Assembly: GCF_963678635.1 (NCBI RefSeq)
Contig: NW_026971719.1
Location: forward strand, 55,281 to 119,280
Direction: 5' to 3'
DNA: 64,000 bases
Source of the DNA: Symsagittifera roscoffensis
Taxonomy: Eukaryota; Xenacoelomorpha; Acoela; Convolutidae
The notes below the pieces were generated by a model. The model searched no databases, was not told the DNA's origin, and saw only the letters and a program-made list of their open reading frames with translations. Of the stretch, positions 30,081 through 42,566 are shown one piece after another (the stretch's first letter is position 1; every line of letters begins with the position of its first letter). Position numbers and translations under genes: made by a program.

Positions 30081-30273
30081 TCCCGCTGCTAAAGTCAGAT
30101 TGTTTCAGCTTACACCTCAACAAACATGGTTCTTGTTCAGGTAGGATGGTATCAAATCAAAGCAAAAAAATCAAAAAACCTAACCAATGGTTTTTGAGTG
30201 TGATGGTTATTTTTATTCAGTAATTACATGCGTTCAATGAAGTGTTTCATGTCCTTCTTTTTTTCCTTCAAGC

Positions 30274-30326
30274 TTTTTTTTCCAGTTCAAAGTTTTCCTG
30301 AGAAAGTTTTTATCGGGGAAAATTAT
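30274..30326. other. Spacer at the centre of the giant inverted repeat
   Basis: About 53 bases between CCTTC...CCTTCAAGC (ending 30273) and GCTTCAAGG...GAAGG (starting 30327). Rich in T, with TCC and GGGGAAAA at its edges, so pairing could extend a little further inward. Confidence 0.7.
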
Positions 30327-32369
30327 GCTTCAAGGAAAGAAAAGAAGGAGACGTCACATTTCGTGGAACGCTTGTTATCACTAATTGAAACTAACCATTC
30401 CAATTAAAAACTAATGCAAAAAAAAATTTGTTTCTTTTTGTTTTCATTTTTAATCACTCTACTTGAACCAGAAGTATGCTTGTTGAGGTGTAAGCTGAAC
30501 GAAACTTACTATAGAAGCGGAAGGAGTTACCGAGAAGCGCTGCGACGAGACTAGCCGGGACGATTATTGACCGCTAAACCAACCGACCATGCCTGTGTGT
30601 TTTGTGAGACTTTAAATGAATTGTTTTGGCAAGCACAGCTAGTGCATTAACAGCAGGTTTAGGACTACTCATTTGATAAATACTGTGCTTGTTTAACTAA
30701 AAAATGAGCAATATCGACTTTAATATCGGGAGGTGATCCCGAAGATTGCAGTGGCAAGAAACGCCGGGATAGCTATTATCCGCTATCCGAAATTTTGCCC
30801 GCTATCTGTAATCCGCATAACCGGAAATCCCTGCCTTTGTGTTTTGTGAAACTTTGTATGAAATTGATTTGGAAAATCATGACAGCTTAAAAATACACAC
30901 CTGCAGCCCTAATAACTTTTTTAGGCTGGTTTGTTTCAATTCAAATTTTTTATTTCTGCCAGAGATAATTCAAAGCTGAAAGTTTTTTTTTGCAAATGGG
31001 ACAACTCATGACCATTTAAAAACATTCCAATCAGTCGTTTTTTCTTTTATTGCAAAAAGTTTAAATTTTTAGAATCTTTGACTTTTATAAAACCAACCTA
31101 CAATTCTGTTGATGCTGCTACCTCATAAAAACAAACAAACACAACTCTCAATGTTTATTTTTATTACGAAACCTTACTTAAGTAACGAAACCTTATGAAA
31201 CCTAAATCACACTTACTAAAGTTCAGTCAATCGCTCGAATCTATTCACTTTGGCCAAAATACACCCAGTAGCAAAAAAATTTCAAATATTTTCAGGTAAA
31301 ACTTGAGTTTGTTCAACCAATTCTATTAGACCAAACAAAAAATAGGTTGTCGCAAGATAACACAAGAAGCAAAGCACAGCAGGTTCTAGATCAGTTTCAC
31401 AGCTAAAAACAATTTTCATCAATCCTTTTTACTTGCTTACAAAAAGATAACAGTTGCCTTGAGTCACGTAATTGTAATTTCGTTCGAAACTAATAAAATT
31501 GCAAAGCACTTGAACTAAAACGCTATTCTCAAACAGTTGATCTTGCTTCAAACAGAAATCAAACAATTGAGTTTAGTACGTAATTGAAGTTATGAATGGA
31601 TTATGTTATTTTCAAATTGTTCAATTAACACCGTAAAAAGAGTAAATTTTTCTCTGATTTTAGCGAAAAAAAAGGTGGTTAAAACAATAAGTATCCAAGA
31701 TTTCGGTTCATTTTTTTGAATACCTTTTTAAAGCCTAATGATTAAATGTGCTAAGTTGCTTCTAGACTCTGGAGATTCATTTGATATAATAGTGGTAAAC
31801 TGAGTAGTTGAACCAAAACTTGAAAATATTACTTTTTAAAATTTAATTCACCAATTTTTTTTCGAATTTTGAGACTGAAGTTTTAAATTTCTTCTTATTA
31901 TTCTACTGAATGCATTTCATTATTGTTTGGGCCTTTAAAACGAAACCAATATGATTGCCACTTGATTTATGACAGTGTTTGAAAGTTTTATACGCTAAAT
32001 ATTTTATGCTCGTTAGATAATGACTGTTTTTGGTGCTTCCTTTAAAATCCTGTGTCTTTTATTTGCCATGTTTCAGCTATCTATAGGATATTATTGCAAG
32101 TTTAGCTATATCGTATACAGTAATGCCTAAAGAGAGCAGGGAATCATAGGTTGCTGAAGTACAAAGCGTATACTTCCAGTCGAACATCCAGATATCTGGC
32201 CACATATCCATAACTCTATCAAGCCATTGGTAAAAAAACTCCTCGATTTAACCTTTCAAACATCCATTCAACCAATCATCTATCCATCAAGCAATTTTGC
32301 AGCCAGCCAACCAACTATTGCTTCATCCTACGAGCCATTAATTCAACCATTGATCCGTCCAACTATTTA

Positions 32370-35093
32370 TCCAGCAGCACTCTATGTACTCATCGTCCAT
32401 CCTTTCAGCCACCCAAAAATCGTAGCATCCATCCATCCATCCACAAACCTATCTAACCAATCAGTCACCCATCCAACCGACATCAGTCAATCCACCCATC
32501 TAACTACACAGTCAGCCAAACATCCTTTCATCCAACAAGCCATTATTTCATCTTTTGATCCATCTAACCATCCATACAGCAGCAATCTATGTACTCATCG
32601 TTCATTCTTTCAGCGACCCAAACATCTCATCATTCATTCATCCACAAAGCTATCTATCCAATCAGCAATCCATCCAACCGGCATCAGTCTATCCATCCAT
32701 CCTTCTACCAAGTCAGCCATACATCCATTCATCCGACGAATCATTATTTTATCCATTGATGCATCCAAACATCCATACAGCAGCAATCTATGTACTCATC
32801 GTTCATCCATTCAGCCACCCGAACAACTTATCATCCATTCATCCACAAAGCTATCTATCCAATCAGCTATCCATCCAACCGGCATCAGTCTATCCATCTA
32901 TCTTAGTACCAAGTCAGCCATACATCCATTCATCCGACGAGCCATTATTTCATCCATTGTTGCATCCAACCATCCATACAGCAGCAATCAATGTACTCAT
33001 CGTTCATCCTTTCAGCCACCCGAACATCTTATCATCCATTCATCCACAAAGCTATCTATTCAATCAGTCATTCATCCAAGTGGCATCAGTCTATCCATCC
33101 ATCCTTCTACCAAGTCAGCCATACATCCATTCATCCGACGAATCATTATTTTATCCATTGATGCATCCAAACATCCATACAGCAGCAATCTATGTACTCA
33201 TCGTTCATCCATTCAGCCACCCGAACAACTTATCATCCATTCATCCACAAAGCTATCTATCCAATCAGCTATCCATCCAACCGGCATCAGTCTATCCATC
33301 TATCTTAGTACCAAGTCAGCCATACATCCATTCATCCGACGAGCCATTATTTCATCCATTGTTGCATCCAACCATCCATACAGCAGCAATCTATGTAACC
33401 ATCTTCCTGCCTTTCAGTCACCAAAATATCCTATCATTCATCCACTCACAAGCTATCTATCCAATCAGCAATCCATCCAACCGGCATCAGTCTATCCATC
33501 CATCTTTCTACCAAGTCAGCCATACATCCATTCATCCGACGAATCATTATTTCATTCATTGATGCATCCAAACATCCATACAGCAGCAATCAATGTACTC
33601 ATCGTTCATCCTTTCAGCCACCCGAACATCTTATCATCCATTCATCCACAAAGCTATCTATTCAATCAGTCATTCATCCAAGTGGCATCAGTCAATCCAC
33701 CCATCTAACTACCCAGTCAGCCAAACATCCTTTCATCCAACAAGCCATTATTTCATCTTTTGATCCATCTAACCATCCATACAGCAGCAATCAATGTACT
33801 CATCGTTCATCCTTTCAGCCACCCGAACATCTTATCATCCATTCATCCACAAACCTATCTAACCAATCAGTCACCCATCCAACCGACATCAGTCAATCCA
33901 CCCATCTAACTACCCAGTCAGCCAAACATCCTTTCATCCAACAAGCCATTATTTCATCTTTTGATCCATCTAACCATCCATACAGCAGCAATCTATGTAC
34001 TCATCGTTCATTCTTTCAGCGACCCAAACATCTCATCATTCATTCATCCACAAAGCTATCTATCCAATCAGCAATCCATCCAACCGGCATCAGTCTATCC
34101 ATCCATCCTTCTACCAAGTCAGCCATACATCCATTCATCCGACGAATCATTATTTTATCCATTGATGCATCCAAACATCCATACAGCAGCAATCTATGTA
34201 CTCATCGTTCATCCATTCAGCCACCCGAACAACTTATCATCCATTCATCCACAAAGCTATCTATCCAATCAGCTATCCATCCAACCGGCATCAGTCTATC
34301 CATCTATCTTAGTACCAAGTCAGCCATACATCCATTCATCCGACGAGCCATTATTTCATCCATTGTTGCATCCAACCATCCATACAGCAGCAATCAATGT
34401 ACTCATCGTTCATCCTTTCAGCCACCCGAACATCTTATCATCCATTCATCCACAAAGCTATCTATTCAATCAGTCATTCATCCAAGTGGCATCAGTCTAT
34501 CCATCCATCCTTCTACCAAGTCAGCCATACATCCATTCATCCGACGAATCATTATTTTATCCATTGATGCATCCAAACATCCATACAGCAGCAATCTATG
34601 TACTCATCGTTCATCCATTCAGCCACCCGAACAACTTATCATCCATTCATCCACAAAGCTATCTATCCAATCAGCTATCCATCCAACCGGCATCAGTCTA
34701 TCCATCTATCTTAGTACCAAGTCAGCCATACATCCATTCATCCGACGAGCCATTATTTCATCCATTGTTGCATCCAACCATCCATACAGCAGCAATCTAT
34801 GTAACCATCTTCCTGCCTTTCAGTCACCAAAATATCCTATCATTCATCCACTCACAAGCTATCTATCCAATCAGCAATCCATCCAACCGGCATCAGTCTA
34901 TCCATCCATCTTTCTACCAAGTCAGCCATACATCCATTCATCCGACGAATCATTATTTCATTCATTGATGCATCCAAACATCCATACAGCAGCAATCAAT
35001 GTACTCATCGTTCATCCTTTCAGCCACCCGAACATCTTATCATCCATTCATCCACAAAGCTATCTATTCAATCAGTCATTCATCCAAGTGGCT
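32370..35093. repeat. 201-bp satellite array, about 13 units, ATCC-rich
   Basis: The word CATACAGCAGCAATC recurs at 32573, 32774, 32975, 33176, 33377, 33577, 33778 and 33979, and so on, at 200-201 bp spacing. Because 201 is a multiple of 3, long frames stay open through the array (for example 32227-33708 and 33961-34968), but they encode only repeats. A seven-unit block of about 1406 bp is repeated: the translations of 32555-33562 and 33961-34968 are identical, a higher-order repeat of recent origin. Confidence 0.95.
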
Positions 35094-35125
35094 TCAATCT
35101 TCTCGTCCTAAAAATAACCGGCCAG

Positions 35126-35960
35126 TGTAACCTTCGAGCGAACATTACCGAATGACGGAGCGCACAAAAACCTCATTCTAACGACTGGCAGGCGTCAATA
35201 ACTTTAAACCTACTTGTTTTTTACCGTCTAGACCTAGCCGGTTAGTTTTCTGGTCTGTTTAGGGATAAGTGAAAAGTTAATACTTTTAGGCCATCAGTCA
35301 AACGACTTTTGATCAGCTTTCGTTACATGCAAAGATAACCACATAGCTGGGTCTCGAATTATCAGACTACTCGACTACCATTAAAAACACGGCTCAGAAT
35401 CTTTTATTTGCTAGATTTTTAGTGACAGTTATATAGTAAATTCATTGGTGATGGATTGACTTTTCCTTCTCTCTAGCTACTCATGCTCTGAATTACTATG
35501 TAAAATAGGAGTTGACTCAACTATTCAGGGCATCACAGCAGCTAAAAGAACGTTTAAGAGTCTCACGCCTTATATAATTGTCTCTGGACACCGGGCCTCC
35601 AGTTCCGTTTCCCCTCAGAGATGACGTCGTTATCCCTCCAACCTCGTGGTACGGGAGGGTACGGATCCGCTCTGGCTGTCCCACTGAAGCCTCTTTTATT
35701 CTTATCTGCTTCAGCTGAGCGTCTTATCGTGTCTTGTTCTCGCGATAAAAAGCATTTTTCTCGTGTTTTTCTCCAACTGTTTCCCGTCTTGTTAATTCGG
35801 CGTGTGCTTCTCAGAAATACTCCAGTTCAAATCGGAAGTTTCTAAAAACTGGATTATTCCTACCCACCTTTTTGCAATCAATTCATATCTAACGTCGCTA
35901 ATACGTGCTTTCGTTCTCGTCGGAGGGTTCGACAGTGCCGTTCCGGGGGAATGGCGCTTA
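35126..35960 (-). repeat. Element B 3' LTR (left copy)
   Basis: Aligns by eye with 48951-49825 through shared strings such as GACTGGCAGGCGTC, GTTAGTTTTCTGGTCTGTTT, TCTCTAGCT, AACGTCGTTATCCCTCCAA and CCGGGGGAATGGC. Starts TGTAAC. The right boundary is approximate. Confidence 0.8.
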
Positions 35961-36600
35961 CTCCCCGGACAGTCCCCTTCATTGTCCCCATTGAATGCCT
36001 AACTCCGAATTATCTTCAAGTAGTGATCCAGTTTTTTATAATCAACTTACAAGTCGCATTAGAAATTGAAATTCATCTACGTCACCTCAAATCACTGCAA
36101 GTCAAAAATGGCATCTTACTAAATTTCACTGACTTCTAACATTTTCTTAAAATTAGCACTATGAGAAGTGTTCTAGATGAAATTTATTTTCTGACTACTT
36201 ACGTCATTTCACTTAAAAATTTTTTCTCGCTCTTGCTGACTTAAAAAGGTTTGGGACGTGGCCCTGCCACGCACCCGTTAAAATTATCTTTGTGTCAATC
36301 ACAAAGTATAATCATTCATTTGTGCTGTTGCCCTCAAAACTTAAAATAAAAAACTCTATGACTAGGAAAAGTAATGAGGTACCCACACTCCTCGAGCGAG
36401 CGTACCCAAATGCTACCAGGTCGTCACAAAGTGAAGATACGTCCTACACATGTTAAAAACTTCACTAATGTTTAAATAAGTTAATATACTCACCTAAGAC
36501 CTGTATAAACAAATAAGAACAAACTAAAAATTTTAATTCAAAAGTTTTAACATATCTCAACAGTTTCAAAGTCTGGTCTGGCCAGAAGTCAACATAAACA
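35961..36600. other. Element B sequence between third ORF and 3' LTR
   Basis: No frame of interest. This is the expected 3' untranslated region and polypurine-tract zone of element B, but no clear tract was identified. Confidence 0.4.
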
Positions 36601-36659
36601 AAAAACCTGAAAGTTTCATTAATCAGTCTTGACTGCAATAATTTAGTTTTTCATCTCTC

Positions 36660-38051
36660 CTCACTTCCGTTCCTTGTCTCGTCTCCACTACTAACTCCAT
36701 CGCTTCATGTTCCTGTTCAACCATCACAGTGTCTTCCACGACTTTCTGCAGCATGTCGACAGAGTTGTGGGCCAGGCCCCAGCTTTCTTGTTCCAACAAC
36801 CTCTGTTTGCAGCAGTGCAGAAGATTTACATTTACCTTCTGCTCCCTTTTCCTATTAAGCTGTTATGCAAACACAGGCTCACATTTCGCTCTAAGTCAGC
36901 TTGTAAGAACTGTCTTTTCTCGCTCTCCGTTGTACAGGACATCCCAGCTGCTCGTTTCACGGCTTTCTTCAGGGCGTTCCTACGCGTTACCAATGCTTTT
37001 TGATAGGCTCCGGTCCTATATCTAGCTGGAAAGATTGATAAACTTCGGTGTTTCGGGACGTATGACGCTTTGCACGTCCATACACCCATGACGTCATCAC
37101 CGCACGGAACCAAGGCATCAATCTCTGTCTTGTCCATATCCTTTTGATCAGTTTAGTAATTCTCAAAAAATTGCGGGTAGTCTTGCACAAATCCAGTTTC
37201 TTACTGACGCTCACTCTGCTCAATTGCTCTGAAGTTACCACGGCCAACTCTTGTTCAGTCGTTCCTGCATTGGCTTCCTGTCACCTCACCGCCAGCATGG
37301 CGCTGACCACAAATCTCGTCATGTTCTGAGCTTGATCAGGCACTCTCATGGAGAAAAAATTTCCAGCATCCCAAAACAAAACCAGGTTTGCTCTCTTGGG
37401 GTACCAAAACGTCTGCAATAGGCAGTGACACGGGTGCTTCCCATGAATCAGCAGGATGTTCCTCCAAGTTAGATAACTCATTTCTATCAACAGGGGCTCG
37501 ATTTCCATCATCATTTGATGCGTTTCATCCTTCTCATCTATCGTAGGGAAATAGCTCGACATCATCATTCCCGCCTTCTTTGTTGTTGGAGCTGCAGTTG
37601 GTGAGTCCACAGAATGCGGCGGGGCCGGCCCATTGCGTAATCTTTTCGATCCGAAGAGAGGCTGTGCTAAGGAACAGGGGCGTACTGGCATCGGCATATC
37701 TCCCAGCCTAAAACTCTTTTTTTTTTCGCCCAATCCTGGCTCACGAGCCAGGTCATATCCAGAAGTTTCGCTGCATCTCCATCGCACGAGTCGTTTTCTG
37801 CTCCGCTCGGCGGTACTGGAATCGCCGAGTGCCAGAATTGAGACTACTTCTGCGGGGTGGTCCCTTGGCCTTCTCTTCCCGTCGCAATAAGCTGTGCAAC
37901 GATAATAATGGCCAGCTCCGGGTCTTCCAATCCCAAAAATGCAATCTATCAGCCGCTGATATACCTCATCTAGAGTCGTTCCTAGGATCGCTGAGATAAA
38001 ATCCATCAAGTCATATGTGTCGCTCATGCTTTTTCGTGTAGGTTTCGTCAC
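36660..38051 (-). pseudogene. Broken third ORF of element B, downstream of pol
   Basis: The longest intact piece is 37281-38051 (256 codons, from MTKPTRKSMSDTYDLMDF). It has a His/Cys-containing segment (GAGHYYRCTAYCDGKRRPRDHP) and ends DQAQNMTRFVV. Coding-like sequence continues in other frames through 36987-37247 and 36832-37137, implying frameshifts. No signal peptide or membrane segment is visible, so it is not obviously an env gene. It sits after integrase, where many gypsy-type elements carry an extra ORF. The function is unknown. Confidence 0.5.
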
Positions 38052-39560
38052 TCAGTTTTCATTGTAGATTCAATAAAAAAGTATGATCAGTCACGACTTA
38101 GATTAATCATACAAGCTATCTCATCTTAATATCAGTACTTTCATTTCTTTTAAAAGCAGTCAGTCAAATAACTCTTCTTTTTTGTAGTTTAAAAGACAGC
38201 AATAAGATGGACTGTCCACCTCCATCTCTCTTGATGTAAAATGATCAGATGTTGCCACCTTTCGCGCCTGGGGTAGTCCAGGTGGCAATAACATAACCAT
38301 AAAACATTCATAACCACACGATAACACAAATAGCATTACAATACATCAACTTAACTATACAAAATCTGGTACCTGATAAATATCCTAAAACCTAGTCCTA
38401 ATTTTTTAAAAGCTGAACCTAATAAAAAAGATTAGCACTAAATAAAGCTCTTACATATGCTCAGATAATAATTTTATGTAAGTCCGAAATCTGAAATTGT
38501 TACATCTACTAGTGCATATAGCTCTCTCGGATGCAATTTTCCCCTATTGGGTTCATAGAACGGCAAGAAGAGCGAGGTTACCCCTCTCTTAACTAGGAAA
38601 TCCCTGAGTAGAGTTATTGCCAGCACTTAACTCTCGGGATTCACGTGTTGTCTGTCCGTGGCCTTATACCAAGAAACACAAGTATTTTCATGGTATCTGT
38701 GATGTAACAGGTGGTAAGCGCTATCATCCCTCCCAAACCAGTCGTCTGCTTCCACAAAAACTCGATATTATTTAAGTCTCTCTTAAAGTCGGCCGCTAGT
38801 ACTGTTTTAAAACTTACATCCGCGGATATCGCTATAGCGCATGTACGTTCCGTGAGTATGAATTCATTGTCTGTGACAAAAATATTGTTTGACTAGTGAT
38901 TCGGTACCTCAAAATTGATCGAAAACTTGTCCAAAAAGAGGTTTTTGTCGTTTTTGCCCTTCGTCTCCAGTTCTTCTGCTTCCCTTGCCGACTTTATTTT
39001 TTGATCATAAAACTTTTGGCGTGGGTTAGTCCTACACCCACTACCCAGATAAAAATATCCAACGATTTACCAGTCGATCGCCCAGAATCGAACAGATCGT
39101 GATTGGATTGGGGAACACGTAAATGACCATCTGGTGTGACCCAGTTTGACTCGGTGTTGTCTTAACTGATGTATTTGATACTAGTCTAATCGGTATCCTG
39201 ATTCGTCAGGATTGTCTCCTTGGAATCTGTAGGTAGATCAAGGGGCCATTCGAGCACTCGCAAATTTGTCAACTCTTTCTCATGCATATGTTCCACCTCA
39301 GGTTCGAATTCCACTTCCGGTTCTGAGCGATCGTCGATCCCGTCCTGGTCTGTATCGTAGATCAGGTCGATCTCCTGTTACACTATTATTTCGTCCAGAC
39401 CCACTATCGAGTCCACCGCGTCGCACAAACAATCCTGTCTACGACAAATTCTTCACCATACGGGTTGTATTTTTTTTATTCCTACCGCTCCTGCCCTGAT
39501 GTGTCTCCATGGTGAAGAGAAAGTCAGGCTCTACTCCTCTATCAACGTTGGTCTGTTCTA
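38052..39560. other. Degenerate element B sequence, no assignable domain
   Basis: About 1.5 kb with short fragments only. It includes a 9-bp inverted repeat TTGCCACCT/AGGTGGCAA at 38252-38260 and 38280-38288. It separates the integrase tail from the third ORF. Confidence 0.4.
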
Positions 39561-39569
39561 GACTAGTCC

Positions 39570-40640
39570 TCTTCGACATATGGTAGGGTTTCATCATCAA
39601 CCTCCACTCGCTCGGTTAAGTCCAGGTCAAGTGGCAGATCACAGTCATCTATCACCTCCTTTTTGTCGCGTGTGCCTATCTCATTCACCTCGCAGGCGGG
39701 GTCAACTATCAAGTAGTCCTTATCCTGAATGCCAGTCGGAATGCACCAGTCCTCCGATGGGGCATTGTGCGGTTTTGCATTTCTCGTAAGGAGCTGCCCG
39801 TCCGGTGCTCAACCGATAAAAGCGACCACACTGGTGCAATTCAGTTATTTGAAATAGACCACGCCGTTATTTCAACAATTTTTTTGTTCCCTTTGGAGGA
39901 ACCACCTCCTGGAACACCCAGTTAATTTTCCCAACCGAGTCTGCTTTTGCATCTTCTGTGCTCTTGTAAAACCTCTTTTCCTGTCTGCTGCGTGTTCCTC
40001 CTGCACAGATGATTTTGTTCCTGTTGCCTCCTAATCACATCACACACTTCATTTGCGGTGCTGTTCTACTTCCTTGGTACACAGGATAGAAGAACACTAT
40101 TGGGAGAGCTTTCTCGTGGCCTGTTAACATCATGTGCGGGCTTATTCATGTGGTGGAATGTTCGGTGCTGTTGTAAGCGTCCTTTACTTGCGGCAAGTGC
40201 TTATCCCAGTCGTCCATGTATCGTGAGCAACAGACCCTGAACATGGAAATGAGTGCACGTTTTCGATCAGCCGATTGGTTTGTGGTTCATAAGAGGTCGA
40301 GTGGGCCTGTGTCATTTGCAGCCTCTTAATTAGCTCCTTTGTGAGATCTCCGACAAATGCTTTACCCTTGTCTGACTAGAACGTGATGGGACAGACGTGT
40401 CTTCCTATCTAAACAATTATTAAATGATCACACGTCTGCTTCGCTGATGCTGTCATGCAAGATTTCGTGAAATGATCAATCATTAGCAGCACTTGGTTAT
40501 AGCCAGTGCCCTCATGCATAGTTCCTGGTGATCAATTTGTACTATTCACTGAATCCCGATGACTCTATCGGTTGAAGCTGAATTAAATTTCCTGGGATTC
40601 TTCGCTTGCTGACATGACAAGCATGCAGAAATTTTTTCTC
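39570..40640 (-). pseudogene. Integrase remnant of element B (core and C-terminal part)
   Basis: Reading the minus strand across several frames, fragments match the second half of a Ty3-type integrase core: DQGKAFVGDLTKEL, then YEPQTNRLIE, then SRYMDDWDKHLPQVKDAYNS, around 40380 down to 40150. A C-terminal GRFYRLSTGRAA-type piece follows near 39790-39830. Stops and frame changes are frequent. The Asp-containing DQG and the Glu region are recognisable, so the assignment is good, but the gene is dead. Confidence 0.75.
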
Positions 40641-40676
40641 ACAGACGTTTTTCAAGCCAGGTCATTCAAGTCGCTT

Positions 40677-40782
40677 CTGTATCAAACTGAATTACTGTTC
40701 CGTTAACGCTATTATATGGGCTATCAAGGCGTGGATAAAGTGTTTTACCGACCGAACGGAACAGTAATTCAGTTTGATACAG
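40677..40782. repeat. Perfect 28-bp inverted repeat with 50-bp loop
   Basis: 40677-40704 (starting CTGTATCAAACTGAATTACT) is the exact reverse complement of 40755-40782. It lies within the otherwise decayed integrase region of element B. Perfect arms in decayed surroundings mean a recent inverted duplication or a transposon-like footprint. Confidence 0.9.
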
Positions 40783-41489
40783 CTGTGATAGCACTATCGA
40801 ATTGAACTTGTAAAGGATTTTGTCTTCCTTTTTGCGCTTTCAGGCTACAATCCCGTCTTTGTTCAAGTATAACAAACTCTTTCTCATTGAATAAAATTTC
40901 TCAAAGATCTTATAGCTGTCCTCTTCCAAATCGCTTTTGTCAGGTGCTCCGTTTTCTATCCATAAATTAAATTGTCTATCCGTTTTAAATTGCTCGTCCT
41001 CCTATCGTTTTGCTGAGCCCTTAAAATATACGAAAGTCGCTTTAAGAAAAGTCTTCATCATATTCAGCTGTCCGATGATTATCTCCGGAGCATGGGCATC
41101 GTCCATCATTTTAACATACATTATCTTTTCCAAAGGTGTCGCTTCTAGCTCTAAAGGTTCCAGATTGGTACAACAACCGTAGCATGCGAGAGTAATCTAG
41201 TTGAACGTTTGGACACTGCTATTAACTCAAGCTCATCGGCGGCATATCGGAGGTGTAACGGTTCCTGTCTGGGTCTTGATGCATTTCTCCATCCAGCCGG
41301 CAATGTTTCCATTCCACTAGCAAGGAATGAATCGCAATCTTCGAGACGTCGGAATTGGAGATATTCTCCGACACATTTTCCGAATACTGAGGCTCTGACT
41401 CATCACTCGAGCTGATGGAGTCTGTATCGGCACCAACTTATTTGTTCTTGACGTTTCTCGATTTCCCGCACAAATTTTTATCCCTTCGT

Positions 41490-41927
41490 CATTTTAACGT
41501 GGACTCCCCGGACAAATCATCCTGGCCCGGCCAGACACGACTTGACTCCCAGAACATTGTTTCATCTTCAGATGAACAATCCGAGGACGGCTCGTACTCC
41601 TCCCTTGCATCAGTGAATGAATCCTTCCTGTCACCCTGGAATTTAATTTAACACTGACCTCTTGAGCGGTTTGAGTACCGTTGCTTGATGACGTTCCATA
41701 TACGAAGTCCTCAAAAGGACATCTTTCGGTATCGACTTCACTAGCTGGTACACTATCGATCGGCAATCCAGTTCAACGTACCGACTCCGGGTGGCTACCG
41801 GTCTCTTCTTCAGTCTTTCAGTGATGGTCAACTTCTGCATGGTCTCCATCCATTCATGATCATGCCCTTCAACTTTTCTGTCAAGCAGGTCACGGAGTTC
41901 TTGCATTGCATCCGGTGCTACGTTCAC
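41490..41927 (-). pseudogene. Element B pol linker between RNase H and integrase
   Basis: Two overlapping frames carry a charged region (DAMQELRDLLDRKVEGHDHE, then TITERLKKRPVATRSR, then SIVYQLVKSIPKDVLLRTS) followed by an acidic Ser-rich stretch (EEYEPSSDCSSEDE). I know this arrangement as the long linker in one group of animal gypsy-type Pol proteins. A shift separates the frames near 41640. Confidence 0.6.
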
Positions 41928-41997
41928 CGTCTATTTAACAGGGCTTTACTGTTGATGCCTAGCCTGTTAAGTTCTTGCTGCACCAGGTTTGATAGAA

Positions 41998-42273
41998 CTA
42001 GCAAATCCAATGAAACCGGATCTTTTTTGCCAACTCTTTTATTTCAGCAGCTGTTTCCACAGGAAGTTCGAGGTGTCCTGGTTTTGGGATGCTCAGACTT
42101 GTCAGACTTGTGAGTGGCAGCTTGTCATTGGTGTCTTTATCCAGAAAAGGAAATCTACCCTTAATTACTGCCAGGTTAGCTCGCTTCTCTTCTAATCCAT
42201 CATAGAACTCAGTCTTCTTGCTGAGGCTGTCGGAATTCTTGTGTTTGTCACGGGTTCGGTGCTCTATAATCAT
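41998..42273 (-). pseudogene. Element B RNase H tail
   Basis: Begins MIIEHRTRDKHKNSDSLSKK, the conserved end of the RNase H domain in gypsy-type Pol (the H-N-x-D-x-LS pattern), followed by a Leu/Pro-rich tail. The upstream RNase H core with its catalytic acidic residues is not recognisable. Confidence 0.75.
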
Positions 42274-42566
42274 GTGTCAGCCTTCCGGACGCATGATCCA
42301 GTGACCGATAAGCTTTGACTTATCGAATAAGTCTTTAGCCATGCAAGAGCCCGATTGTCTACGCGCAATTTGATTTGGTCACTCCCTAATTAGCCTCTGT
42401 ACTTTTCAACAAAGGTAATCGTTGCGAATGTTCTAGCTTTCGGTGCACCAAATTTCCTTTCAGTGTCGCTTACTCTCATAGGCAATTGGTCGGAGATGAG
42501 TCCTTTCGTTCCACTCTTGTTCCTGGTGAAGTATGCCCGATATCGCAACTACTGATGCATCTCTGT

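Larger units (their letters stand above)
23339..30273. repeat. Giant inverted repeat, left arm
   Basis: Reading outward from about 30273 to 23339, successive blocks match the reverse complement of the right arm in the same order. Checked pairs include 29000-29070 with 31290-31350, 27890-28120 with 31970-32160, 27550-27710 with 32400-32570, 27018-27075 with 50420-50485, 26640-26780 with 50690-50760, 24950-25010 with 55200-55290, and 23339-23560 with 56690-56879. Arms differ at many positions and by indels, so the structure is old and not an assembly mirror. No transposase is recognisable within the arm. Confidence 0.85.

Noticed and set aside
32227..34968. Long plus-strand frames (493 and 335 codons) rich in Ser, Ile, His and Pro
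   Set aside because: They are open only because the satellite unit is 201 bp, a multiple of three. All codons derive from ATCC-type repeats, and the two 335-codon frames are identical copies.
32370..35093. CRISPR-like regular repeats
   Set aside because: Units are contiguous 201-bp satellites without unique spacers, in a eukaryotic context.
36707..37025. Two overlapping 98-codon plus-strand frames
   Set aside because: Antisense shadows of the broken third ORF of element B.
39290..39320. GGTTCGAATTCC resembling a pol III B box
   Set aside because: No A box at a suitable distance and no tRNA or SINE-like body.
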